DNA of 64,000 nt from positions 62,001-126,000 of the forward strand of contig NZ_BSTF01000018.1 in assembly GCF_030269365.1 (NCBI RefSeq). Reading direction: 5' to 3'. The stretch's first letter is position 1. Every line of letters starts with the position of its first letter. Made by a program: the position numbers and the translations under genes. Positions 17,037 through 25,053 of the stretch are shown here, piece after piece. Under the pieces are notes generated by a model. The model was not told where the DNA came from, did no database searches, and saw nothing but the letters and a program-made list of their open reading frames with translations. This DNA comes from Lentzea sp. NBRC 102530. GTDB lineage: Bacteria; Actinomycetota; Actinomycetes; Mycobacteriales; Pseudonocardiaceae.

Positions 17037-17126
17037 ACAGTCTGCGCTGAGCCACCCAGCGCGGGCAGGAATGTGCGACACGGCATTCATAAGCCGACGC
17101 CGCATTGTATCGAGAAATGAGGCAAG

Positions 17127-19394
17127 TTGTCAAGCCCCTCCGATGACCTCCGGCTCGCCGAAATGGAGCCGGAGCAGGAATACGTGGCCATGTTGTACGG
17201 CCGGCTCGACGACCTCCGCGAACAGACGTCGAAACGACTCGCACAATCGTTGCGACAAACCGGCGGCACGCACCAGATGCGGTCGGAGCGCGACACGTCC
17301 GTCGCGATGTACACGGATCAATTGGCCCAGTACAGCGCTGTCGAGAACGGACTCGCGTTCGGCCGGCTCGATTTCCACAACGAAGACCGCTTCTACATCG
17401 GCCGAATCGGTCTCTTCGACGAGGACAAGGATTACGAGCCGCTGCTGATGGACTGGCGGGCGCCCGCCGCCAGGCCGTTCTACCTCGCCACCGCGGCCTC
17501 CCCCGACGGCGTGCGGCGGCGCAGGCACCTGCGGACCCGTTCGCGCAAGGTCATCGGCCTCGACGACGAGGTGCTCGACATCAACTCGGTCGACGCGACG
17601 CGCAGCGAGTCGCTGACCGGTGAAGCGACGCTGCTCGCCGCGTTGAACGAGTCGCGCACCGGCCAGATGAGCGACATCGTCGCGACCATCCAGGCCGAGC
17701 AGGACAAGATCATCCGGTCCGAGCTCAACGGCGTCGTCGTCGTGCAGGGCGGTCCGGGCACCGGCAAGACCGCGGTGGCCCTGCACCGAGCCGCGTACCT
17801 GCTGTACACCCACCGCCGGCAGCTGGCGAAACGCGGTGTCCTGGTCGTCGGACCGAACACGACGTTCCTGCGGTACATCAGCCAGGTCCTCCCCTCGCTG
17901 GGTGAGACGGGCGTGCTGCTGTCGACGGTCGGCGAGCTGTACCCGAACCTGACGGCGACGGGTCGCGAGTCGGCCGCGGCCGCCGCGATCAAGGGCCGGA
18001 TCCAGATGGCGGACGTGATCGCCGCGGCCGTGCGCGACCGGCAGGAAGCGCCGCCGTTCGTCGAGATCCGTTTCGACAACGACGTGCTGCGCCTCGACCG
18101 CCGCGCCATCGCCGACGCGCGGGGCCGGGCGCGCCGGACCCGCCGCGCGCACAACGAGGCCCGCCGCACGTTCGCCCGCGAGATCATCTCGACGCTGTCG
18201 AGCATGGTCGTGGGACGCCTGGGCGGGCACCTGCTCGACAAGGAGGACGTCGACGACATCCGCCGCGAGCTGCGCGAGTCCGAGGAGGTGCAGGCCGCGA
18301 TCTCGTCGCTGTGGCCGGTGCTGACGCCGTTCTCGCTGCTCTCCGAGCTGTACCGGAACCCGAAGCGGCGCAACCGCGCGATGGCGAAGTTCACCCGCGA
18401 GGAACGCGATCTGCTGCAGCGCTCGAACGACGACTGGACGCCGGCGGACGTGCCGTTGCTCGACGAGGCCGCGGAACTGCTCGGCGAGGACGACACCGAG
18501 GCCAAGGCCCGTGCCGAACGCCAGCGCCGCCAGGCGATCGAGTACGCGCAGGGGGTGCTCGACATCCTCGACCTGGAGGACGACGCGGACCCCGACCTCC
18601 TGATGGCCTCGGACCTGATGGACGCCTACAGCCTGGCCCAGCGCCACGGCGTCGACCGCTACGAGACGGCGGCGGAACGCGCCGCCGCGGACCGCACCTG
18701 GACGTTCGGCCACATCATCGTGGACGAGGCGCAGGAGCTGTCGGCGATGGCGTGGCGGACGTTGATGCGCCGCTGCCCCAGCAAGTCCATGACGGTCGTG
18801 GGTGACATCGCGCAGACCGGTGACATCGGCGGTGCGACCTCATGGGGTTCCGTGCTGTCGCCGTACGTGCAGAACCGTTGGCGCCTCACGGAACTCACGG
18901 TCAACTACCGGACGCCCGCGGAGATCATGGAGGTGGCCGCGGACGTGCTCGCCTCCGTGGACGCGGCGCTGGTGCCGCCGACGTCCGTGCGCGATTCCGG
19001 TGTGCCGCCGTGGGTTTCGGCCGTGGCGTCGTACGAGGCCGAGGTGCCCGCGCTGATCTCCCGCGAGGTCGCGGCGGTCGGCGACGGCAAGATCGCGGTG
19101 ATCGTGCCCGCCGCGCTGCTGCCGTCGGTGGGGTCGTCGATCTCGGCCGCGGTGCCGGGGTCGTCGGTCGGCAACGAACTCGAGGAGGCGCAGGTCGTGG
19201 TGCTCGGCGTGACCGACGCCAAGGGCCTGGAGTTCGACTCGGTGGTCGTGGTGGACCCGGAGGGCATCCTCGCGGAGTCGCCGCGCGGGGCGTCGGACCT
19301 GTACGTCGCGCTGACCCGTGCCACGCAACGACTCGGCGTCGTGCACACCGGAACGCTGCCCGATGTGCTATCCCGTCTGAAGGACGTTTCGTAA
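17127..19394 (+). CDS. HelD-like RNA polymerase-recycling ATPase (UvrD/Rep-type SF1)
   Basis: A 755-residue SF1 ATPase of the HelD type. Actinobacterial members displace stalled RNA polymerase from DNA and some protect it from rifamycins. An N-terminal coiled-coil arm (EQEYVAMLYGRLDDLREQT) precedes Walker A GGPGTGKT (about 207-215), a large insertion, Walker B IIVDEAQELSAMAWRTL, GDIAQTGD, VNYRTPAE and a late TRATQRLG motif. These fit HelD better than UvrD or PcrA. The TTG start has GAGG 4 nt upstream; ATG 17163 is an alternative. No rifamycin-associated element was recognised upstream, so classification as the HelR resistance form is open. Confidence 0.85.
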   Translation: MSSPSDDLRLAEMEPEQEYVAMLYGRLDDLREQTSKRLAQSLRQTGGTHQMRSERDTSVAMYTDQLAQYSAVENGLAFGRLDFHNEDRFYIGRIGLFDEDKDYEPLLMDWRAPAARPFYLATAASPDGVRRRRHLRTRSRKVIGLDDEVLDINSVDATRSESLTGEATLLAALNESRTGQMSDIVATIQAEQDKIIRSELNGVVVVQGGPGTGKTAVALHRAAYLLYTHRRQLAKRGVLVVGPNTTFLRYISQVLPSLGETGVLLSTVGELYPNLTATGRESAAAAAIKGRIQMADVIAAAVRDRQEAPPFVEIRFDNDVLRLDRRAIADARGRARRTRRAHNEARRTFAREIISTLSSMVVGRLGGHLLDKEDVDDIRRELRESEEVQAAISSLWPVLTPFSLLSELYRNPKRRNRAMAKFTREERDLLQRSNDDWTPADVPLLDEAAELLGEDDTEAKARAERQRRQAIEYAQGVLDILDLEDDADPDLLMASDLMDAYSLAQRHGVDRYETAAERAAADRTWTFGHIIVDEAQELSAMAWRTLMRRCPSKSMTVVGDIAQTGDIGGATSWGSVLSPYVQNRWRLTELTVNYRTPAEIMEVAADVLASVDAALVPPTSVRDSGVPPWVSAVASYEAEVPALISREVAAVGDGKIAVIVPAALLPSVGSSISAAVPGSSVGNELEEAQVVVLGVTDAKGLEFDSVVVVDPEGILAESPRGASDLYVALTRATQRLGVVHTGTLPDVLSRLKDVS

Positions 19395-19406
19395 CGAACG
19401 CTGGGA

Positions 19407-19436
19407 GTCCTGGGGGGCGAGCGCCGCCCAGGACTT
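19407..19436 (+). terminator. Hairpin between the HelD-like and NACHT genes
   Basis: A perfect 9-bp stem AGTCCTGGG / CCCAGGACT with a 12-nt G/C-rich loop starts 13 nt after the HelD-like stop. There is no T tract. It suggests the NACHT gene can be transcribed separately. Confidence 0.6.
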
Positions 19437-19461
19437 CGCCGTCGTCGAACAGGAGCCTTCG

Positions 19462-21993
19462 TTGCCCGACATCGAGTCGGCGGTCATCCGGGTCGTCGTG
19501 GGCGTGAGCGACCAGCTCTCCTCCCGCCTGGCGGACAGCCTGAAGCTGCCCTCGCCGTCCGCCAGGAGCGCGGCGACCGAGGCCCTGTTCGCGGACCTTC
19601 CCCGCCCGGACGTCGAAGCCCTGGAGCGCTACCTCGCCTCCCCCGACTTCGCGACCGTGGTGGCACAGAAGCGCGTCGGCAACATGATGGGCAAGGCCTC
19701 CAAGGACCAACTGCACGAAGGCCTCCGCCTGGCCGGCCTGTCCGACCAGCCGCTGGCCAGGGTCACCACCCTCCTGCACGACGCCATGGTCGCCGCCTGC
19801 CAGGAGGTAGAACCCCACTACCGCGCCGCGGGCACCAAGACCGACCGCGCCGACATCTACAACGCCGCCACGACGAACACCGTCATGCTCAGGCGCCTCA
19901 AGTCGTCCGCGCGCATCCACGTCTTCGCCGCCAGGATGCGCGACCAGGTGGCCGCCCTGCACAGTAGGATCCGCATGCCGCACATCGGCGTGAGCCGCGC
20001 GGTCCGCTACGACCAGCTCTACGTGCCGCCCACGCTGAAGTCGAAGTTCACCCTCCGCCTCGGCTCCCCCGGCCATCGCGTGCTGGTCCAGGGCGATCCC
20101 GGCGCGGGCAAGTCCACGCTGGCCGCGAAGTTCGCGTACGACGTCGCCACCGACGGCACGGGACGCGTGCCGTTCCTGTTGGTGTTGCGGCAGTTCGCCG
20201 ACTCGTTCGACGAGGGTGGCCACGACCTCCTGCACTACCTGGAGAAGCTGTGCCAGGAGCCGTACAACGTGAAGCCGCCGCGGGACGGCGTCGAGTACCT
20301 CCTGCGCACCGGCCGCGCGGTGGTCATCCTCGACGGCCTGGACGAGCTGGTGCAGATCGAACTGCGCCGCCGCGTGGTGTCGTTGGTGGAAGGATTCGCG
20401 CACCTCTACCCGCTGGTGCCGATCCTGGTGACCGCGCGGAAAGTCGGTTACGAGGACGCGCCGCTGAACGACGAGATGTTCGCTTCGAGCCAGATCGCGG
20501 AGTTCGACGACGAGCAGGTCGCCGACTACGTGTCGCGGTGGTTCAACCTCGACGAGGCCACTTCCCCGGTCGAGCAAGAGCGCCTGATCAGCTCGTTTCT
20601 GGAGGACAGCAAGCAGATCAAGGAGCTGCGCAGCAACGCGCTGCTGCTGACGTTGTTGTGCGCCATGTACTCCAGCGACCGGTACCTGCCGCACAACCTG
20701 GCCGAGGTGTACGAGCGGTGTGCGTTGATGCTGTTCGAGCAGTGGGACTCGAAGCGCGGCATCGAACTGCCGATCAAGTTCCACGGGCGGTTGCGTGGTG
20801 CCGTGCAACACCTGGCGTGGAAGATGTTCAGCGCTACTGAGTCCGGCAAGCCCCAGAAACGCACCAGGGTCATCAACCACCTCACCGAGTACCTCGACCG
20901 GAAGCTCGACGACCACGACGTGTCGGTGGCGGCTGCGGAGGAGTTCCTCGCGTACTGCACTGGCCGGGCCTGGATCCTCACCGATGTCGGCGCGAACGAG
21001 TTCGGCTTCACGCACCGCACGTTCCTCGAGTACTTCGCCGCCGAACACCTGGTGCGCACCCATCGCACGGCTGAAGCACTCTGGGCTGTACTCAAGCCAA
21101 CCGTCGATCAATGGGACGTCGTGGCCCAGATCGTGCTGCAACTGTTCGAACGCAACTTCGAGGGAGGCGCCGACGAACTGTTGGAAGAAGCACTCCACAA
21201 CGGCGGCTTGTACTTCGCCACGCGCGCATTGCGCCACGTGGCTCCTAGCGACCAGGTGGTCCGGACGATCACCACCGCAGCACTGGAGAAATTTGTCCGC
21301 TTCCCACTTGAGGACCGCACCCTTGACTACGACAGCACTGCAGACTTCCCGATCATGAACTGCGTGATCAACTCATCTCCGATGAACAGGGAAGCGATCC
21401 AGCGAACAGTGACAGAGCGCTTCGGGAGCTTGATCTCAGAAGGTGAAATTAGCGCAATCCTGGTGATCGACGCCCTGTTCAAACACGACTGGCCTGATGT
21501 TCGCCAGGACCTCTACAAGCAGTACCGCGCCGAAATTCGGGAACTCAGGAAGTCAACACCTTGGGCACACTGGATGCTCGATGACCCGGAAGTCCTCGAT
21601 TCGGCGATACGCAGGATGGGCGCCGGGATCCTCTACGGGGCGTGCAAAGCTGCCGGATACAGATTCTACAGCGCAGCCTCCGAACTGTTGGCCACCCACG
21701 AGATGGCTGAAGCTGACTCGATCGCCATCACAATGACCGTCCAGCCGACACCGTGGACCGGAACGGAACCGTTCGGTCTTGAGGACTGGAAGTTCTTCAG
21801 ACCTTCCAACGCCCTCGACCTGATGCTGACTCTGCCCTACCTGGAGTACACCGAGGAATGGGCGCTTCCAGACGGCTGGAACGACGACTACGAGGTTCCG
21901 GAGCAGGTGCGGGCGTTCCTGCAGAGGTGGGAGCGCGGTGGGTTCAGCTTGCTAGAGCGAGACCCAGACCAGCCGCCGCCACTCCCAGAGTGA
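19462..21993 (+). CDS. NACHT-type STAND NTPase, candidate defence protein
   Basis: An 843-residue STAND ATPase. Residues about 1-180 form a helical N-terminal domain without a recognised enzyme motif. The NACHT core follows: Walker A GDPGAGKST (about 211-219), Walker B VVILDGLDEL (about 287-296), then helical and winged domains with THRTFLEYFAAEHLV (about 515-530), the usual NACHT signature. Residues about 540-843 are the likely sensor. Bacterial NACHT proteins of this size include antiphage bNACHTs, but many are uncharacterised. TTG 19462 has AGGAG 6 nt upstream. From about 21060 the sequence becomes less G/C-biased. Its last 50 nt overlap crcB on the other strand. Confidence 0.88.
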   Translation: MPDIESAVIRVVVGVSDQLSSRLADSLKLPSPSARSAATEALFADLPRPDVEALERYLASPDFATVVAQKRVGNMMGKASKDQLHEGLRLAGLSDQPLARVTTLLHDAMVAACQEVEPHYRAAGTKTDRADIYNAATTNTVMLRRLKSSARIHVFAARMRDQVAALHSRIRMPHIGVSRAVRYDQLYVPPTLKSKFTLRLGSPGHRVLVQGDPGAGKSTLAAKFAYDVATDGTGRVPFLLVLRQFADSFDEGGHDLLHYLEKLCQEPYNVKPPRDGVEYLLRTGRAVVILDGLDELVQIELRRRVVSLVEGFAHLYPLVPILVTARKVGYEDAPLNDEMFASSQIAEFDDEQVADYVSRWFNLDEATSPVEQERLISSFLEDSKQIKELRSNALLLTLLCAMYSSDRYLPHNLAEVYERCALMLFEQWDSKRGIELPIKFHGRLRGAVQHLAWKMFSATESGKPQKRTRVINHLTEYLDRKLDDHDVSVAAAEEFLAYCTGRAWILTDVGANEFGFTHRTFLEYFAAEHLVRTHRTAEALWAVLKPTVDQWDVVAQIVLQLFERNFEGGADELLEEALHNGGLYFATRALRHVAPSDQVVRTITTAALEKFVRFPLEDRTLDYDSTADFPIMNCVINSSPMNREAIQRTVTERFGSLISEGEISAILVIDALFKHDWPDVRQDLYKQYRAEIRELRKSTPWAHWMLDDPEVLDSAIRRMGAGILYGACKAAGYRFYSAASELLATHEMAEADSIAITMTVQPTPWTGTEPFGLEDWKFFRPSNALDLMLTLPYLEYTEEWALPDGWNDDYEVPEQVRAFLQRWERGGFSLLERDPDQPPPLPE

Positions 21994-22282
21994 CGCTGAC
22001 GAAGACGTTCAGGAAGGCCGAGCGGTACTTCTCGGCCTCCAGCAACTTCACCGTTTCGTAGCTGAAGGTCGAGTACGTGGTGAGCCCGCCGCAGAAACCG
22101 ATGCCCAGCAACGGCATCCACGACGTGCCGATCACGAACCCGATCAGCAAGCAGCCGAGGACGTTCACCACCAACGTGCCGAACGGGAAGTCCCGCGAGT
22201 GCCTCGACTGCACGAACTGATCAAGCAGGTACCGGCAAGGCGCCCCAAGAGCAGCACCGAGAAACACGGCGAAAACAGTCAT
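21944..22282 (-). CDS. crcB: Fluoride exporter CrcB/Fluc subunit (second copy)
   Basis: A 112-residue small membrane protein of the Fluc/CrcB fluoride-channel family with four membrane segments, GTLVVNVLGCLLIGF and GFCGGLTTYSTFS, the family signatures. Fluc channels are dual-topology or paired dimers. ATG 22282 overlaps the upstream crcB stop by 4 nt (ATGA). No fluoride riboswitch was seen. The 3' end overlaps the NACHT gene. Confidence 0.93.
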   Translation of the reverse strand: MTVFAVFLGAALGAPCRYLLDQFVQSRHSRDFPFGTLVVNVLGCLLIGFVIGTSWMPLLGIGFCGGLTTYSTFSYETVKLLEAEKYRSAFLNVFVSVTLGVAAAGLGLALAS

Positions 22283-22608
22283 CGACGGGTCACCCGCAAC
22301 CCGAGAAACGCTGCCGCCACAGCACAAACCGGCGTGGCCAACAACGCCCAAGACCAAGCAGCGGCGTAGGACGAGAACGTCGTGAACCCGCCCAGCACCC
22401 CAACCCCGAAGAAGGCACGCACAAGAGGCCGAGGCACGGTCCCCATCAGCACGCCGATCAGGAACGACCCGAGCACGTTGATCACGAACAGCCCCCAGGC
22501 GCCGGACACAGCAAGAGACAAGCCGTAGCGCGCCACCCCACCCAGCCCGCCTCCCAAAGACACCAGAGACAGGAACGCCAGGGAACGGTCAGGCGGTGGG
22601 TTCGGCAA
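22279..22608 (-). CDS. crcB: Fluoride exporter CrcB/Fluc subunit (first copy)
   Basis: A 109-residue partner of the other crcB, with GLFVINVLGSFLIGVLMG and GVLGGFTTFSSYA. Two adjacent crcB genes usually encode a heterodimeric channel in which subunits insert in opposite orientation. A TTG start at 22608 with GGTGGAG 5 nt upstream lies inside the end of marR. A shorter GTG start at 22563 is possible. Gene order marR-crcB-crcB with overlaps indicates one mRNA. Confidence 0.9.
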   Translation of the reverse strand: MPNPPPDRSLAFLSLVSLGGGLGGVARYGLSLAVSGAWGLFVINVLGSFLIGVLMGTVPRPLVRAFFGVGVLGGFTTFSSYAAAWSWALLATPVCAVAAAFLGLRVTRR

Positions 22609-23032
22609 GGTGCTCCACCAGGTGGTCCAGAGCCTTCAGCGCTCGCACGACGTCCTCTCGTTCGGAGGACTCCAGTTTGGCCAGGGCGGAGCCGATCCGC
22701 TTCTCGTGTTCGCGCTGCCAGACGAGCAGCTGTTCGTGTCCACGGGGTGAGACGGATAGTCGCGCTACCCGCCTGTCCTTGGGGTCTCCGCCACGCACGA
22801 CGAGGCCCGAGTCGATCAGTTGGGACACCAGGCCGGAGACGGTGTTGGGGGCCAGGCGAAGCGCGGCGGCGAGGTCGCCGACCTTCATCGGCGGGCGCTC
22901 CGCGAGGGTCTGCAGCAGTTCTACCTGCGCCATCGGCAGGGATTCCCACGGCCAGTCGGCCCGGATGCTCGTCCGCAGCGCCCGGCGCAGGCGAGTGACG
23001 ACGTCGGTGAGCGTGCGGGCTTCGTCTGACAT
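22589..23032 (-). CDS. MarR family transcriptional regulator
   Basis: A 147-residue winged-helix regulator. The recognition helix lies in MKVGDLAAALRLAPNTVSGLVSQLIDSG and the wing in GDPKDRRVARLSVSPRG. It diverges from an MFS pump gene across a 57-nt gap, the usual setting for a MarR protein that represses the pump and itself. It overlaps crcB downstream. An imperfect inverted repeat, CTACTGAAC and GAACAATAG, at 23042-23062 is a candidate operator. Confidence 0.92.
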   Translation of the reverse strand: MSDEARTLTDVVTRLRRALRTSIRADWPWESLPMAQVELLQTLAERPPMKVGDLAAALRLAPNTVSGLVSQLIDSGLVVRGGDPKDRRVARLSVSPRGHEQLLVWQREHEKRIGSALAKLESSEREDVVRALKALDHLVEHLAEPTA

Positions 23033-23074
23033 GCGGAAATCCTACTGAACGCCGAACAATAGCTCTGGGTCAGA

Positions 23075-23080
23075 TATAAT
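23075..23080 (+). promoter_or_regulatory. Consensus -10 element TATAAT for the MFS gene
   Basis: TATAAT lies 9 nt before the ATG at 23090, rare in such G/C-rich DNA. Transcription would start about 6-8 nt later, at or next to the start codon, so the mRNA is probably leaderless or nearly so. No good -35 is visible. The candidate MarR site at 23042-23062 lies just upstream. Confidence 0.55.
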
Positions 23081-23089
23081 CGGCTTACG

Positions 23090-24124
23090 ATGAACTGGTT
23101 CGTCACGGAGTCGCCCAGACCGGCGTGGATCGCACGTCGGGCGTACGCGCCTTGGCTGGTCATCGCGACGGTCTGCTTCGGCGCGTTCATGGGGCAGTTG
23201 GACGCCTCGATCGTCACGTTGGCGTTCCCCGCGATGAGTGCTCACTTCGGTGCCGATCCGGAGTGGATCTCGCTCAGCTACCTGATCACGCTCGTGGCCC
23301 TGCTCGTCCCAATGGGCAGGATCGCGGACAGGATCGGGCGCAAGATCGTCTACATCTACGGGTTCGCGTTGTTCACGGCGGCGTCCGTCGCGTGCGTGTA
23401 CGCGCCGAGCTTCGACGCCTTGATCGCCGCCCGCATAGCCCAGGCCGTCGGGGCGGCGATGTTGCAGGCGAACAGCGTCGCGCTGGTGACCACTGCGGTC
23501 GTGCCCGAGAAGCGGCGCAAGGCCCTCGGGGTGCAGGCCGCGGCGCAGGCGGCCGGGCTCGCGGCGGGGCCGTTGCTCGGCGGGTTCCTCACCGAGCGGT
23601 ACGGGTGGCAGGCGGTGTTCGCGATCAACGTGCCGATCGGCGTCGTCGCCGTGGTCGCGGGGCACTACCTGCTGCCCCGCACGAAGACCGCGCGGGACAA
23701 GGGAAAGCCGACGTGGAAGGTGCTGCCGGGGCTCGTCGGCGTGCTGCTCACGTACGCCGCGTTGTTCGCGCCCATGACGTTGCTGCCGTTCACCATGAAA
23801 CAACCCTTGGCACATATAGGACTCACGGTCGCGGCGTTGCCCCTGGGGTTCGCGCTCGCGGCGACGCTGCTCAGCAGGCCGGGCATCCCCACCGGGGCAA
23901 CGATCACCGCGACAGCGCTGCTTCTGCCTGTACCGCAACCACTTCAGCTCGTCGTCGCGGGCATCGGGCTCGGGATCATCGCGCCGGCCTGCACGAAACG
24001 GGTCATGAGCGCGTTGCCCGAGAGCGCCGCCGGGGTCGGGAGCGGGCTCGTGAACGTCGCCCGCGGGCTCGGCACCGCGCTGGGCGTCGCGCTCGCCACC
24101 CTGCTGATTCACACTTTCCAGTGA
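23090..24124 (+). CDS. MFS drug-efflux type transporter, shortened
   Basis: A 344-residue MFS protein of the EmrB/QacA group. The first half is complete: motif A in GRIADRIGRK and the antiporter motif in GVQAAAQAAGLAAGPLLGGFL. After segment 6 the sequence jumps to a short second half, giving about 10-11 segments where relatives have 12 or 14 in 400-500 residues. The frame is intact, so this is a compact variant or an in-frame deletion rather than a frameshift. It is probably controlled by the divergent MarR gene. Confidence 0.85.
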   Translation: MNWFVTESPRPAWIARRAYAPWLVIATVCFGAFMGQLDASIVTLAFPAMSAHFGADPEWISLSYLITLVALLVPMGRIADRIGRKIVYIYGFALFTAASVACVYAPSFDALIAARIAQAVGAAMLQANSVALVTTAVVPEKRRKALGVQAAAQAAGLAAGPLLGGFLTERYGWQAVFAINVPIGVVAVVAGHYLLPRTKTARDKGKPTWKVLPGLVGVLLTYAALFAPMTLLPFTMKQPLAHIGLTVAALPLGFALAATLLSRPGIPTGATITATALLLPVPQPLQLVVAGIGLGIIAPACTKRVMSALPESAAGVGSGLVNVARGLGTALGVALATLLIHTFQ

Positions 24125-24197
24125 CAGCTGGAATTCCGCTAGCCCGAACGGGCCCATGCCCTGCCGGACGGACGGCGCGTCTCAGTAGCCTGGGGGC

Positions 24198-25001
24198 ATG
24201 GCTGAACAGGTGAGCTGGGTTCCCGAAGGCGTGGACACGGGCAAGCCCAGTGCCGCGCGCCTCTACGACTACCTGCTCGGCGGCGGGCACAACTTCGCGG
24301 CCGATCGGGCACTCGCCGAGAAGTTCCTCAAGGCACAGCCCAACGCCCGCGCGATCGCCCGGCTGAACAGGGCGTTCCTGCGCCGGTCGGTGCTGTTCAT
24401 GATCGACGAGGGCATCCGGCAGTTCCTCGACCTCGGCTCCGGCATCCCCACGGTCGGCAACGTGCACGAGATCGCGCAGAAGGCCGACCCGGAGGCGCAC
24501 GTCGTGTACGTCGACTTCGAGGAGGTCGCCGTCGCGCACAGCCAGCTCATCCTGGAGCACGACCCGCGCGCGACGATCGTCCAGGAGGACATGACCAGGC
24601 CGGACGCGGTGCTGCAGGCGGCACGCGAGAGCGGTCTGATCGACTTCACGCAGCCCGTCGGCGTGCTGACGGCCGGCGTCTTCCACTTCGTGCCGCCCCA
24701 GGCCGACCCGAACGCCGTGGTCGCCGCCTATCGCGACGCGGTGCCGGTCGGCAGCTACCTCGCCGTCTCGCAGTTCACCCAGGACCTCCAGCCGGAGGAG
24801 ATGGCCGGGATCGTCGAGGTCATGAAACAGAGCCAGAACCCCATGTACCCGCGCACGAAGAGCGAGGTCGAGGCCTTGTTCGCGGGGTTCGAGCTCGTCG
24901 AACCGGGCATCGTGCCGACGCCGCTGTGGCGGCCGGAGGGCAGTGACACCGACGATCCGGACAAGGCGGGCATTTACGCGGCGGTGGGACGCAAGCTGTA
25001 G
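24198..25001 (+). CDS. SAM-dependent methyltransferase, DUF574/PF04672 type
   Basis: A 267-residue protein of the actinobacterial S-adenosyl methyltransferase family PF04672. It has the family start GKPSAARLYDYLLGGGHNFAADR, the SAM-binding FLDLGSGIPT (about 74-83), YVDFEEVAVAHS and a FHFVPPQADP region. Members occur in many copies in actinomycete genomes and substrates are unknown. It is followed closely by the GGDEF gene on the same strand, but no functional link is evident. Confidence 0.92.
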   Translation: MAEQVSWVPEGVDTGKPSAARLYDYLLGGGHNFAADRALAEKFLKAQPNARAIARLNRAFLRRSVLFMIDEGIRQFLDLGSGIPTVGNVHEIAQKADPEAHVVYVDFEEVAVAHSQLILEHDPRATIVQEDMTRPDAVLQAARESGLIDFTQPVGVLTAGVFHFVPPQADPNAVVAAYRDAVPVGSYLAVSQFTQDLQPEEMAGIVEVMKQSQNPMYPRTKSEVEALFAGFELVEPGIVPTPLWRPEGSDTDDPDKAGIYAAVGRKL

Positions 25002-25053
25002 CGCCTGTCGTTGTTGGCCGCTCGGCGGCGGATCCGTACGCTCTGTGCACAGG

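Noticed and set aside
17037-17126. Rifamycin-associated element upstream of the HelD-like gene
   Set aside because: No sequence close to the known 19-nt element could be found by eye.
18925-21237. 770-codon antisense frame opposite the HelD-like and NACHT genes
   Set aside because: It spans two real genes and an intergenic hairpin, shows no domain and has shadow-frame composition.
22609-23089. Fluoride riboswitch upstream of crcB
   Set aside because: crcB overlaps marR and the marR upstream gap is only 57 nt, with no crcB-motif pattern.
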